Positions 10,561 to 21,965 of a stretch of 64,000 bases of DNA are shown here, in pieces. The notes beneath the pieces are model-generated. The model was given only the letters and a program-made list of their open reading frames with translations. It did no database searches and was not told where the DNA came from. Origin of the DNA: Sorghum bicolor (Eukaryota; Streptophyta; Magnoliopsida; Poales; Poaceae); contig NC_012870.2 in assembly GCF_000003195.3 (NCBI RefSeq), positions 12,144,501 to 12,208,500 on the forward strand, written 5' to 3'. The stretch's first letter is position 1. Each line of letters starts with the position of its first letter. A program made the translations under genes and the position numbers.

Positions 10561-11975
10561 TCACCCATGAGTAGTACTGCATTGACATGAGTAGTATAGC
10601 AAAAGTACAAGTGTTAACAAGACAATTGAAAACTAATGCATCGGCATCTAAAGATGTTTGATACGTCCATGGAGTTATCCACTGAAACTATTTAGGGTCA
10701 CCTATTAAATTAAGATAAGCTTTAACTAGCAATTTTCATGTGAAACTTGGAAACAACACAATATGGAATAAGAGGTTAGAAATGTGAAAAGTACACAGTC
10801 CCATGCGTTAATTCACAGATTTGCATTTGTTTGTGTTTGACAGAAATTACAGCACAAGGTTGTAATCCTGTAATCAGTACAATACTCAGATTTGCAGGCG
10901 GTTATCAATTGTTTTTCCCCCATTGCCTTTTGTCATCAAAACGAACATAGAGTCCTTGTGTACAAAATTCCTTTTCCCCTAAAACGATAAATATTATGTT
11001 TCTCTAAAAGAATAAACAAAAATCTTTTATGGGAGTACGTTTACGAGTAAGAAACAAGATGAAATAATTTGATTGTCGTTTACCATTTTTCTGCTTTGAC
11101 GATACATTCACAACTCCTCTCATGAACTTAATTGTTAGAACATAATTATCTTATTTGCTTGTGGCAACTTAAGTATTTAAAATAATAGTTATGTCGTTTC
11201 CTAGTTATAGGTTCCCAAATGTTACCGACACGTTTCCGATTGAATGGCTGATATCCAATACCATTTTTGGTTGTTGGCTTTCTAACTTTCAAATTTATTT
11301 CACTTAGGTTAAAATATGCATGTAAAAGTGAAAGTAGGAAGGGCAAAGGCAACATTTGTTGCTCAACTCAACCTTAAACTGAGGCCAGTGAACACTTGAT
11401 ATTTGCTATGGGAAGCTGCATAATGGTTATGGTTTATAAAAGCTGCAACTTGAATCAATAGAAAATAAAGTACTACTAACTTTATTTTGTCAACCCTGAA
11501 GCACCAGGAAGCAAAGAACAGAAAAAATATATTTTTTGTTCACTATGGACGACCCTTTATTCTATTGCTCACTTATCACAATTTTCCGACAGACCATTTT
11601 CATCCCTACATTTTCCCAGTGGATGACGCCTCGCAGAATATTGCTAGTGTCTTAAGCCAATTTTCAGTAGCCCCTGCTGTCCATGTCCTGCAGTGCAAAT
11701 GGCCGGCACACATATCTAGTAGTCCAATCATTTGGCTATGTACACCGCCGAGAGCCCGAGAGCACCGATCCGGTGATCCTGAGATACCGCAGTCCAATCA
11801 TTTCCAAACTCTATTGGGCGACGGATGCACCCAGACTTTGTCTATCAGAAGTGAGTGTCGTTCCGTGTTAGGTTTTTTGTTGGCTTCACGTGAAGCTAAA
11901 GTTGTTTTACAAGCGCATGTTTGTTTGATTTTTATTTTCATTCCATCTCATTTTATGATAGAAGAGTTCACAACA
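10561..11975. other. Non-coding region
   Basis: AT-rich sequence upstream of the ALDH fragment in that fragment's sense. No further ALDH exon was recognised on the minus strand, so the duplicate seems to end near 10560. Short frames at 11146-12044 have no recognisable family. Confidence 0.4.
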
Positions 11976-12096
11976 GGCCCTTGTTTGGTGGCTTACTCAA
12001 GCGAGCTTGCCCGGCTAGGCAGCAATCCAGGCCATAGATTTTGAGTGCATGGTGACTAGAATCTATTGCCTCGCAGGGGCAGCATCCAAACAGGCC
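11976..12096. mobile_element. Short MITE-like element with GGCC(C)TTGTTTGG ends
   Basis: The left end GGCCCTTGTTTGGTGGC is mirrored by GCATCCAAACAGGCC at the right, 121 bp apart. The termini are of Tourist type. No exact target duplication was found, so the ends may be off by a few bases. Confidence 0.55.
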
Positions 12097-12589
12097 AAGT
12101 AGCTAAGTAAGTGTCGAGTAGGTGCCAAGTAAAATTTGTGCTGTATTATGTGCAAAAAGCCAATCCTAAATGATCGTTTATACCTATAGCTATAGTTATC
12201 TTGTCAATTCGGGCTGGGTACCTGCTCCATGCGCTTCCCCAAACAATAATAAAGACAAAGGCGACTGGCTATCTATGTGCATATGTAACAATACGTAAAA
12301 TCTTGCCTCTCAACTATCTAATCTATCAGTAACAACAACAACAATTTGGGTGAGTATCCCACCGAGTTTCTTTGCTTGTTTCAAAAAAAGGTTTCTTCGC
12401 AGTAGCACAAACTCGCCTAATTGCACAAGCTAGCTTGCTAGCTAGCATGATAGGATGTACTTGCATGGATCAGTTATCGTCACTACCTTCACCTCAACTC
12501 GTTATTATATATACTACTACTGCACCATGATCTCAACCCCATTAAGCCATCGAGCTGTTGTGAGCATTCCACAACACCACCAATAGTAA
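12097..12589. other. Non-coding spacer
   Basis: AT-rich, with a short run of AACAAC and repeated GCTAGCTTGCTAGCTAGC near 12429-12446. No gene signal. Confidence 0.4.
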
Positions 12590-12831
12590 GGCCTTGTTTA
12601 GTTCGCTCCGAAATCCAAAAAGTTTTTAAGATTCTCCGTCACATCGAATCTTGCGGCACATGCATGAAGCATTAAATATAGACGAAAATAAAAATTAATT
12701 ACACAGTTTGTCTGTAAATTACGAAACGAATCTTTTGATCCTAGTTAGTTTATGATTGGACAATATTTGTCAAATAAAAACGAAAGTGCTACAGTAGCAA
12801 AATCCGAAATTTTTCGGAACTAAACAAGGCC
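12590..12831. mobile_element. Tourist-like MITE (GGCCTTGTTTAGTT family), copy 2
   Basis: Full-length 242-bp copy. It begins GGCCTTGTTTAGTTCG, ends CGGAACTAAACAAGGCC, and is flanked by a perfect TAA target duplication (12587-12589 and 12832-12834). TAA is the classical Tourist target, which fixes the class better than the other copies do. Confidence 0.9.
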
Positions 12832-13960
12832 TAAAGCTAGAGCAAATTATAGAGAAGTGCACTTACTTTGTGGGTAGATAGGCTTGTGTTAAAATGGGTG
12901 CATATACAACGGTGAAATTTGAGTTAAAACCACTAGTTTTCCAAAAAAGGGGGAAGGGGCTTAAAAAAATAGGAGAAGGGGCATTTGTACAACACAGTGT
13001 AGCTTCACTCGGGTGCAACCCTATCAAGCCCCTCTCCTCATGTTACATTATCACATCATGATCACAGATATGAGCCCAGTCCCCTCATTTGGCGACAAGA
13101 CGATGTGGGCATGGTCAGTCACAGTTGTCGCCTTGCTCGCCAAGGCTCTAGGAATACTATCCCTCACCCCTGATGCAAGGTTGCATCGTACCTCATCCTC
13201 AATTTGATCCGCATGCAATCTTTACCTTCCTCTTTATAGATTAGTTAATTTTAATTTAACACAACCTTGGTACTTATATACATAGTTTGTTGGAGCCATC
13301 ATTGACCACCTGGCAGGACTTTGGGCCTCCACATCACCGATCACGCATAGCGTGGGAGCATGTGCCCCCATAGCCCGTGAGCCCGACACGCTTGTACCTT
13401 TCTCCTCCATCGTCGTTGTCAAAGACGAACTCACTGGCATAGGTTTTTGGGATTAGAGTCTTATATTTCTAGGGGCTCCATGGTCGGCGACCTTAGAAGG
13501 GGAAGGGGGCTAGCGGTCGTGGCTGAACCTATGGTGGTGGTGGTTAGTGAGCTCGGCAGCAGAGGCACTGCTGGACAGCAGTTGGCTTGGATAACCGATA
13601 GGGCGACGAGTTAGGGCTTGTCCTTCGATAGGGATTAGTGGAGGGCAGGGTGGGTTCGGCTGACGGAGAGGGAGTCGATGGCTAGGGGAGGCGGGCGAGG
13701 AATACAGGAGTTGAGCAAGAGAAGCGTGGGGCGAGGAAGACGATGGGGCTGAGCGCAAGGAAGACAAGGGGTCGGGCATAGAGCGTGACGGGTCACACGT
13801 TAACGCACTCCTTGTCATTCGGGGATTAATGCTAGGCGAAATTAAGCTTCTTGCACGTTTTAACCTAACTCATCCAATCACTGTTAATTAAATCACATAT
13901 CAGTAATCTTGACAACGCATGCATTGCCGGAGAAGCCTAGGCTCAAAACCTATATAGCAT
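12832..13960. other. Non-coding region with a GC-rich patch
   Basis: AT-rich, then GC-rich at 13290-13810. A 102-codon minus-strand frame at 13510-13818 is rich in serine, proline and arginine and resembles no known protein. It may be part of an unidentified transposon. Confidence 0.35.
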
Positions 13961-14256
13961 GGACGGAGCCAGCGGTAGGGCTAGAGGGGCTCCAGCCCCC
14001 CTCCCCCTACCGCTGCTGAGTCAGTGGAGTTTCTAGTGATTTACTTCCAATTTTAAACACAAATGTATAAGATAGGGTGGGCTGAGATCTTTATTTTTTA
14101 TGATATATTTTGTGAATCTCATCCTTCATTGATATTTTCAATATAAAACTACTTCAAATTATTATATGTTTTTTTCTATTGTGAAAGGTTATAGTAAAAC
14201 TAAATCCATGTAGTATTTTTGTTGAGCCCCTCCTATTTTTTTTCCTGGCTTCGTCC
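13961..14256. mobile_element. Small inverted-repeat element (GGACGGAGCCAG ends)
   Basis: GGACGGAGCCAG at the left faces CTGGCTTCGTCC at the right (11 of 12 bases pair). Just inside, AGGGGCTCCAGCCCCC and GAGCCCCTCC also face each other. The interior is AT-rich. A flanking target duplication could not be made out, so the superfamily is open. Confidence 0.55.
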
Positions 14257-14454
14257 CTCCGAACAAAACTTCGAGGCCATGACCATGATGCATATATATC
14301 GCGTCAAAACAACCAATGGACCGGAATGGCCTGTATTTATGCATTTACGTGCTAATAATACTCCCAAACTGACAAATTAAGCACGGGAGTTACTTCAAAT
14401 TAACCACTCGATCATCATCACTCACACACACATGTAACATTAACGGACAAATTA

Positions 14455-14564
14455 GGCTCTGTTTGCTAGATCTCAGGCCTTGACTTCTTGGTGCACTCTG
14501 TTTTTTTTTAAATCTCTTCACTATTTTTCCTTTCACCAGCTCCGACTCCTTGTTAAACGGGACC
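14455..14564. mobile_element. Small Tourist-like MITE
   Basis: A 110-bp element with ends GGCTCTGTTT and AAACGGGACC (inverted, two mismatches) and a perfect TTA target duplication at 14452-14454 and 14565-14567. It lies about 190 bp beyond the NAS stop codon. Confidence 0.65.
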
Positions 14565-14755
14565 TTAGTATAATCACGGCAACAATACACCAGCCAGTAG
14601 CAAGGTCAACCTGCAGATTATGACCATGCATGTGGTGTGGACACACGTAGACATAGTAGTAGTAGGGGATTACTGTTTACTCGATCGATCAGGTAGATGC
14701 AACTGAATGGGTGGCCGGCCGGGGCAATCCATCTTGTCTTGTGGTGTGCCAGTGC

Positions 14756-15847
14756 CTAGGACGGCAGCTGCTCCACGGCCACCTCCTCCATCTTCTGGTG
14801 CGCCCGGGCCTCCATCTCGCAGCAGAGGCAGGGCCGGCTGAGCACGGCGCCGTGCGCGTGCGCGTGCGCGTGCCCCACCCCGGCGGCGGCGACGGCGACG
14901 GCGTGCGCGTCGACGGGCGGGACAGGCTTGCGCGCGATGATGACGGAGTTGATCACCTCCCCTTCCGGGTGGTGCACGGCGAGCACGTCGAAGCCGCCGC
15001 GGCGGATCTCCTCGGGGTCCACGACGGGGTACAGGAAGCCGCGCGCGCCGTGCGCGCTCCGCACCACCAGCGCGGCGCCGGGCGCCATGTGCCTCCCGAG
15101 GTGCTCCACCACGCGGGCCTTCTCCTCGGCGGCCATGCCCACGAGCGCCGCCAGGAAGACGACGTCGTACCCGGCCAGGTCCCTGGTGACGTCGGCCACG
15201 TCGGAGGTGCGGAACGCCATGCGCGCGGCGAGCGCCGCGTCGGCGCGCACGAGGCGGCGCGCGCGGTCGTTGGCGTCCCCGCAGATGTCGTAGTTGTCGA
15301 AGGCCGCGGCCGGGAGGTGGCGCGCCGCGAGCACGAGGGAGCTGAGCGGGAGCGGGCCGGAGCCGACGAAGGCGACGCGCGCCGGCGGCGGTCCCGGGAC
15401 GTGGCGCGCCAGCAGGCCGTGCTCCAGCTCGCTCAGCAGCAGGTAGTTGCTGAAGTAGGGGAAGAGCGTGAGGTGGTCCAGCGGGTTGTCGAAGCCCGCC
15501 AGCAGGTCGGAGTAGTGCGCCTCCAGCAGTGCCTCGGCGTCGGCGCAGAGGCGGATGAGCCCCGCGCGCATGGCCTGCAGCTCAGGGCCCAGGCGCTCCA
15601 CGTCCACCGTGCTGCGCGGGATGCACGCCGTCACGAGGGCGGTGAAGAGCGCGTTCACCTCCGGCGACGGGCTCAGCGACGGCAGCTTCGCGATGGCCGC
15701 GGCCAGGCCGGAGATCTTCTGCACCAGCGCCTCCTCGTCCGCCGTCATGTCCGGCTCGACGACGACTCGTGCTTCTTCTTGGACCTCCTCCTCCTTCAGC
15801 TGCTGCTGCTGGTGGTGCTTCTCCTCCTCCTTGCCCATGACGACCAT
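14756..15847 (-). CDS. NAS: Nicotianamine synthase
   Basis: A single-exon frame of 363 residues, as is usual for plant NAS genes. The enzyme joins three S-adenosylmethionine molecules to make nicotianamine, the metal chelator that in grasses is also the precursor of mugineic-acid phytosiderophores. Family blocks are clear: DNPLDHLTLFPYFSNYLLLS (120-139), the SAM-binding AFVGSGPLPLSS (159-170), YDICGDAND (186-193) and YDVVFLAALVGM (227-238). The tyrosine-based YFSNYLLL and LL motifs, linked to vesicle localisation in rice NAS, are retained. The N-terminus has a Gln/Glu-rich tail (residues 9-25), and the C-terminal tail carries alternating histidines (HAHAHAH, 326-332) and ends near CLCCEME and VEQLPS. 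The ATG at 15847 was used; a second in-frame ATG three codons on (15838) is as plausible. Which paralogue it is (NAS1/2 or NAS3 type) is not settled. Confidence 0.96.
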   Translation of the reverse strand: MVVMGKEEEKHHQQQQLKEEEVQEEARVVVEPDMTADEEALVQKISGLAAAIAKLPSLSPSPEVNALFTALVTACIPRSTVDVERLGPELQAMRAGLIRLCADAEALLEAHYSDLLAGFDNPLDHLTLFPYFSNYLLLSELEHGLLARHVPGPPPARVAFVGSGPLPLSSLVLAARHLPAAAFDNYDICGDANDRARRLVRADAALAARMAFRTSDVADVTRDLAGYDVVFLAALVGMAAEEKARVVEHLGRHMAPGAALVVRSAHGARGFLYPVVDPEEIRRGGFDVLAVHHPEGEVINSVIIARKPVPPVDAHAVAVAAAGVGHAHAHAHGAVLSRPCLCCEMEARAHQKMEEVAVEQLPS

Positions 15848-15949
15848 GGTGGCCGCGTGCAGTGTACTGTGATCACAGTGTGGGTCTAGCTAGCTAGGCG
15901 ATTGCTAGCTGCTTCGATCGCTTTGGAGTGGGAGAGGCATACTACAGTG

Positions 15950-15957
15950 TATATATA
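15950..15957 (-). promoter_or_regulatory. Probable TATA box of the NAS gene
   Basis: On the minus strand the sequence reads GTATATATACACTG about 100 bp upstream of the NAS start codon. The spacing suits a TATA element with a short 5' leader. Iron-deficiency elements could not be assigned with confidence. Confidence 0.55.
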
Positions 15958-15958
15958 C

Positions 15959-16480
15959 TGGTGGCAAGGAATAATGGCGTCCCTGTCCCGTAGCTCGCCA
16001 TGTGATCGTGGAAGACCCGTGCCCGCCACAAGCCTCGGCGTATTTTTCTCCACACACGCAACGGCGATCGAGCGTCACGTCCTTGTCGCAGTGGCGACAA
16101 CACACGCGCGTACAACAACTTGGGCGAGTGAGGATCCATTTCATTATTTCTTCTTCTATCATGATCGAGATATATATTGCTGTGGAATGGATGGAACAGT
16201 AGCTATACGATCGATACCCCCACAAAACAATAATTCAAGTTCCATGTCGTTGCCTTATCTTTTCTTTACTTCATACCATTCCCCAAGAATATATATATAT
16301 CTCTTTCTTTACTTTACGCTATTCCCCGAGAATATATACGTCGTCCTGCGCTCAATTTTCATCCATGCTACCAAGAGTGCGTGTCTTCATCTCCATTTTT
16401 TTTTGCTATCAACGCGCTACGCGCCCTATTGATCGCCGAAAGTTTGATCATGGGGTGCACATCCATATATAGGGAATATA
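15959..16480. other. Upstream region of the NAS gene
   Basis: Presumed promoter DNA. It contains dense TATATA tracts and a direct duplication of the type TTCTTTACTT(...)ATTCCCC(A/G)AGAATATAT at 16263-16335. The open frames here have no family match. Confidence 0.4.
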
Positions 16481-16736
16481 CTCCTCCGTTTTTCTAAATA
16501 TATATAAATCAATTCATAGAGTTATCTTAAATAAATTATTTTGATGAAAAGTTATCTTAAATAAATCATTTTTAATGAACGGAATCTATAGAAAAAACAC
16601 CAATATTTATAACACTAAATCATATGTTCATTTGATGTTATGAATATTTGTGTTGTTTTCTATAAAGTTAGTAAAAAAATATAAGATAATTGACTTAAAA
16701 TAAGTCTACAAATTGATTTATTGGGGAACGGAAGAG
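16481..16736. mobile_element. Stowaway-like MITE
   Basis: It begins TA-CTCCTCCGTTTTTCTAAA and ends near GGGGAACGGAAGAGGG, the inverted form of the Stowaway CTCCCTCCGTTCC terminus. The inner arms pair over AAATCAATTCATAGAG... and ...TACAAATTGATTT. The right end is mutated, so the TA duplication is seen only at the left. Confidence 0.65.
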
Positions 16737-17276
16737 GGCGTGTGCCGTTGCGTCTGTATCTATTTATTGAAAAGTTCCATTCGTGATGCTGCCTCGTGTT
16801 GGTGAGGGATGAATAGGATCTATCGAACCAACGGCTGCGACAAGTTGCCCATTTCTGTTGCTCAGACTTTTTCTTTGGTTGCACAGGAAGTCAAGAGGCT
16901 GGAATGGTACCCACGTATGCCTTTTGTTCCTTACCTTTTCATATTTGCTTGGGCTCTTTTTGGCTTCCAATGACTCCCAAGGGCCGGCTAACATGCATGT
17001 CCATGATCCACACGCATTTTCGATGGCTCTCATCACCTTACAGTGGGTACATAATCATCGATCTCCAATAAAAATCTTCATGTGCAGTCATATCAAATTA
17101 TTCATAACATAATTTCTTGATTACATCATGCTAAAAGGTACGAGTTCTGAGAACTCTTAAATACTATAATACATTTCAGATGAAACGTGCCATCCTCCTA
17201 GCATTCCTTTGTTACAAAGTATTCAAAGAATCCTCCTCTAGTCTAGGATATCATGTAGCCATCCAGTCAACCTTTG
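16737..17276. other. Non-coding spacer
   Basis: No supported gene. Frames on both strands at 16660-17112 overlap and do not resemble known proteins. Confidence 0.4.
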
Positions 17277-19005
17277 TTTTTTTTAATGATAGAAACAAAG
17301 TTTCGACTTCATACGTTCCTCTAGGAAGAAAAATCAAACCAATTATTACAAATTCACACTAAAGATAAAACCAGGGAACCATTTCTAATATCCAAGACAA
17401 TAAGAGAAACTCCACCTATGAGAAGCAAATAGAAACATATCACTAGACTCTCAAAGCCTGCATGCCTCCACAATAGAAGTCTTATGCTCATCCGAGCATT
17501 GTAATTGAGTCTAGAATCGGAGCCAATATGTTTCCTGAAATAGTACCTGCTAAAAGTTTATTTTTGACTTTCATTAAAAATGAAACCATTTCTTGTGAAC
17601 CAGATTGCCCAACACAAGGTTGATGTTCCTGCCAAAACAAGCAAAGTGTGTTTGCGATGACCCAATTTTGACCATCCCCAAACAAGTGAGATGCTTGTTG
17701 GAGGGACAATACCAAAGACCCAATGAACCACACAACACAGAAAATGAGCATAATGACAATAAAGAAAAGATGTTGGATGGTTTTAAGTTTAATAAAAAGA
17801 CAACAACAAACTTTACTACCATTCTAATTTCTTCTTGCTAAATTATCTTTTGTTAAAAAAAATTCAAGAACCACATGAATTTGTTTTTTAAGGTATTTTC
17901 ATTTGCTATATCTCATGCGAGATGTTGAAACCATTGCTGATAAGAAACTTATACATAAAATTCACGGAAAAGAGCTCATTTTTCTGTAAACCCCAAACAA
18001 ACCTATCTGGCATATTGTTGAGTGTAACCTGTATAAATACTAGCAACTAGGCTATGTCATTCTATTAGTTTTGTACCCATCAACGCCCTGTAGAAGCAGT
18101 ACATTTAGAGAATCAGTGTTTAGAGAACCTCGGCTACCGTTGCCTGCTTTTTACGCACCACATTGTATAGGTTCTGGATATCAGGTTTTAAAAGGATGAT
18201 GTCCCAAACATTTGTCTTCCCAAAACCTGATTTGAGTTCCATTATTTAATCTAAACCAACTTAGGTTTATGAAATGATCTTTGACACCAATAAGCCTTGC
18301 CCCAAAATAGTAATTCTCTGCTTTCTTTCCAACATAGCTCAACGTTTTATTTTGCAGGTATTCATTTTTAATCAAATCCTGCCAAATGTCTTTTCACTAT
18401 ATAACTTAAACAACCATTTACTTAGTGGACACCTGTTTTGCAGCTCTAAGTTCATAATTCTCATTCCACCTTGGTCTTTTGCCCGGCAGAGAATAGGACA
18501 TTTGGCTAACCTATACTTTTTTTTCCTGGTCATATTGCCAAAAAAAAAATCTAGATCTGAAATATTCATTCCTTTTTAGAACTCTCCTATGGATCTCAAA
18601 AAAGGCATCATAAACATTGGTAGACTACATAAAACAGAATTTATCTAGACTAAACGCCCCCCCCCCCCCCCCCCCCCCTTCAACAAAAATGTACCCTTCT
18701 AGCTGCTTAGTTTTCCTTGATTCTGTCTCCTATCACTTTCTAGTATTTACTTCATAGTCTTCTAACATGCATTGGGATGCCTAAGTACTTACAAGGAAGT
18801 TGTTCTATTTTGCAAGCAAAGAGTTGTGAGTATTGTTCCTCGCACTCTCTGGCCTGTGCCCGAAGCTGAAGATGTCACTTTTGTGACAATTAATTTTTAG
18901 ACCAGATAATTGTTCAAAGATACAAAGTAACAATTTCATATTCTTTGCTAAGTCGATGTCATGGCCTAAGAAAAAATAACTGTATTTTCAGGATACTGCA
19001 AAATT
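17277..19005 (-). mobile_element. 5'-truncated LINE (non-LTR retrotransposon) relic
   Basis: On the minus strand, broken frames read as the end of a plant LINE ORF2. From 18990 downwards: a reverse-transcriptase end with HDIDLAKNMKLLLCIFEQ, LSGLKINCHKS and YLGIP (18990-18770); AKCPILCRAKDQGGMRI, NLELQNRC and SKWLFKLY (18530-18380); VKDHFINLSWFRLNNG and RFWEDKCLG (about 18290-18195); NLYNVVRKKQATVAEV (about 18170-18120); and a zinc-knuckle-like end (17830-17560). Frameshifts and stops are frequent. An 8-T run at 17277-17284 on the plus strand would be the poly(A) end. A 22-base C run (18657-18678) interrupts it and is prone to sequencing error. It has no coding capacity. Confidence 0.8.
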
Positions 19006-20154
19006 GACAGTCCATCCTCTATTAGATGTGGGATTATATAAATCTCCACCACCGGTGTGTCGTTTACGTACCAAGTCTTTACACAGGTCAGGTGTGGCGT
19101 CGATGAGCACGCACGTAGGCACACAAACTAGTCAGCGGAATCTCGTATACATATCGAACAAATTAAAGCTAGATATAGATCGCGCTGTAGGATGCAGGAC
19201 GCAGCTGCAACTGCAAGCGTACGTACTAAGCTAGCTGGGATCCCATATCCTTGTGCCACTTACTGGCATCATGCATATCGATCGGTCGGTAGTTTTAAGT
19301 GAGAATCAGGCTGCTACAAGCTAGGACCATATATTCACGCAGTGGCCCTCCTCAGTTTGGCCTCAAATTGCACCCAAGATCAACTACAGACTTTCTCGGA
19401 TTATATTCCTAGCATTCTATCTGGATTCTTTTTAAGCACGGTATAGACACTGACATCGATTGTCTTTATGGAAGCGTGTGGGTAACTACAACCTGCGTGA
19501 CATGTGCATAAGTATTTCCACAGGAATGGGTGTACGTGTACGTAAGTGCGTTTAACAATGTGTATATATGTTTGTTTCTATACACGTGAGCACCTTTGAA
19601 ATATGGTACGGTACGGTGGATCCATTCACGTATATATCGTGGTTGACAACATCGATGTCAATAGGAATGGTGATTTTGATTGATTGATTGATGCCTAGTA
19701 ATAAGGAATGAATAACCGTCATCTTTTTTTTTTAGAAATCAAAAGGCTAGCCATGAGCAACCATGCTTTTAAATTTCATATAGAATGACAATACAATAAG
19801 TTTCATTCTCATGGGCTGTTTAGATATAAATAACAGACAAACATAGGCACTATTACACTGAAACAGTATATGTTGGCCGAAACTAGTCAGGCCCAAAAGA
19901 CGCATGGGGGATATACAGCCAACCTAATCACAGCCCGTAGAGAAATTTGCATTAGCCAAGAACAAGGTAAGGTGAAAGTGTGCCACAGCCACATTCCACC
20001 CCTCTCTGTAGGCATGGGCTCATGGGCTTTGATTGTTCTCAATGCATGGGCCAGCACGAGTTTTTCCATATGGCAGCCAGGAAGAATTAGATTTCGGAAG
20101 ATGGAAACAGTACATATATCCTTGGACTGTTATGACATTCATGTAACAGTTTTT
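19006..20154. other. Non-coding region
   Basis: No gene supported. The stretch around 19870-20060 (a GGCCCAAAAG... block ending in GGGCTTTGATTGTTCTC and CATGGGCC) resembles 22646-22700 (GGTCATGGGCTTATTGGCTTTTGACTGTTCTCCACGGGCCAGCA), suggesting two copies of an unnamed repeat. Confidence 0.4.
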
Positions 20155-21085
20155 TTAAAAGAAAAAAAAGCTTATTTTACCTTCCTGAACTTTTATCTCT
20201 GAACTTGAAACTAGGTAAACCATCTCCCTCAACTTTTTTTATTTTATCTCCTTGATCCGGTTATAGTTGATTTTCAAAGGCAGTTTATCTTTTTCTTTTC
20301 TATTTATTTTGTCTAAATCTTTAAAAAATCATAGTAAATCATAAAAAATCATAAAATTTAATTTTATTAGACTCCACATGAGTAGATCTATACTATATAA
20401 ACATATAATATGGTATTCTTTAGTAAAAAGTTTTTGTTGTAGCTTTAGATCTATGCTTTTATGTAATTAATTCATAATCATAGTGATAAAATTTATATGA
20501 TAATCTAATTATTGTATGCTTTAACAGTAATAAAGTTTTCATGCTTAATTTTATTTTTACACAATTTTAACTATTTAAAAACTATTTAACAAGCATAAAA
20601 TAAAAAAATTTATAACTCAGTTATACATGATCCAATGAGCATACAATTTTTATTAGAATTCAATCATACAATAAGTAGGCCACCATAAAATATTTACCAT
20701 AATTTGACTATAGAAATTATAGCTATAAATTAATTAAAGAAATTATAGATCTAATATTACAACAAAAACTTTGTAGTAAACCATACCATATTATATATTC
20801 ATTATGTAGATCTACTCATATAGAGTTCAATAAAATTGAATTTTCTATTTTATAATTTTCTAGTGATTTAATATATTTTTTTCAAAAAACAGCCAAAATA
20901 AATTAAAAAGAAAAAAAACTAAACTGCCTTTGAAAGCCACCTAAAACTGGGTTACGGAGGTAAATTAAACGGTATGAAAAGTTGAAGGAGGCCATTTACC
21001 TAATTTTCAAGTTCAGAGAGGAACTAAATTTTGAGGATATTTTAGGGGGGGGGGGGTTGGTAAATAGACTTTTTCCTTTTTTTTA
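20155..21085. mobile_element. Long inverted-repeat element, family IR-A copy 1
   Basis: Almost the whole element folds back on itself. The left arm has GAACTTGAAACTAGGTAAAC, CATCTCCCTCAACTTTTT, CAAAGGCAGTTTA and GAGTAGATCTA; the right arm carries the inverted forms near 21015, 20985, 20925 and 20815. It has no coding capacity. The same arrangement recurs at 60930-61975. Ends were placed where pairing fades, and no clean target duplication was found. Confidence 0.65.
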
Positions 21086-21965
21086 AAAAAAAAGTTGTTT
21101 TAGGGCCATGCATGATGCATGGGATGGGAACAGGTGAACAACCCTTGCAAAAGTGTGTGTCGACAATGAAGGTGTCCCTGCTGCTGCTGCTGCTAGCAAG
21201 CTTCCTTGCACGGTTACACTGGTAGAGTGGCACGTGATAATGAAGGTGTCGTTGCTGCTGCTGCTAGTAAATGTCGTAGAGTTCTTCAGCCTACACTGTC
21301 GTCGTGGAAAGGAGGTCTGTGTGTGTTTGCGAATTATTTCGATGTGCCTTGTATGCTTATATCACACAGTTTTTTGACATATATGATCTCTCTTTCTTTG
21401 CGAATGACATTTTTTTATTATGGTGTGTTTAGGATTGTTCTGCTCCACGTATTTCAACTCTGCTCCATGTTTTTTTTAGTAAAATGGCTTTATCTCTACG
21501 CACTCTGTTCGAGAAAAAAAATGTGAAGTTATAAGATACTCTACAAACTCTGGTTTTTTATGGAGTTGTTTCACGGTGAAATTTGTGGGTCAATCCTAAA
21601 AAATCCCCTTGGTAAACTTGTAGTGCTAAAGCAAATGAATTAAAATGTTGATTTTGGGGATGTTCGTATAAAAACAAGGAAAAAAAAAGGTTGTTGTATG
21701 TTTTCGAATTTTGAGTCTGATATAGGTGTTATTAATGCAGGGAGAGGTGTCGGTTGACGATGAATGCATCCTTCTCAAGGAGATGGACTAGGCTTCGGCC
21801 TTCGGTTGACGATGCTTCTAGTATTATATCTTTTAATTCATGTGATGCCATACATAATTATAATTGAGTAGTATTTTAACACTAAAATGTAATCATACCA
21901 ATTTTGTTTTATATACTGTAACAAGTACATAATGCTAGAGTAATTGTTGGTTAAAACTTGTGTTC
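21086..21965. other. Non-coding region
   Basis: It contains a local duplication around 21155-21275: the words AATGAAGGTGTC and GCTGCTGCTGCTGCTAG recur about 75 bp apart. No supported gene. Confidence 0.4.

Noticed and set aside
14711..15889. 392-codon plus-strand frame lying over the nicotianamine synthase gene
   Set aside because: It is the antisense shadow of a GC-rich gene; the minus strand shows all NAS motifs, while the plus frame is a low-complexity Arg/Ala/His/Val product.
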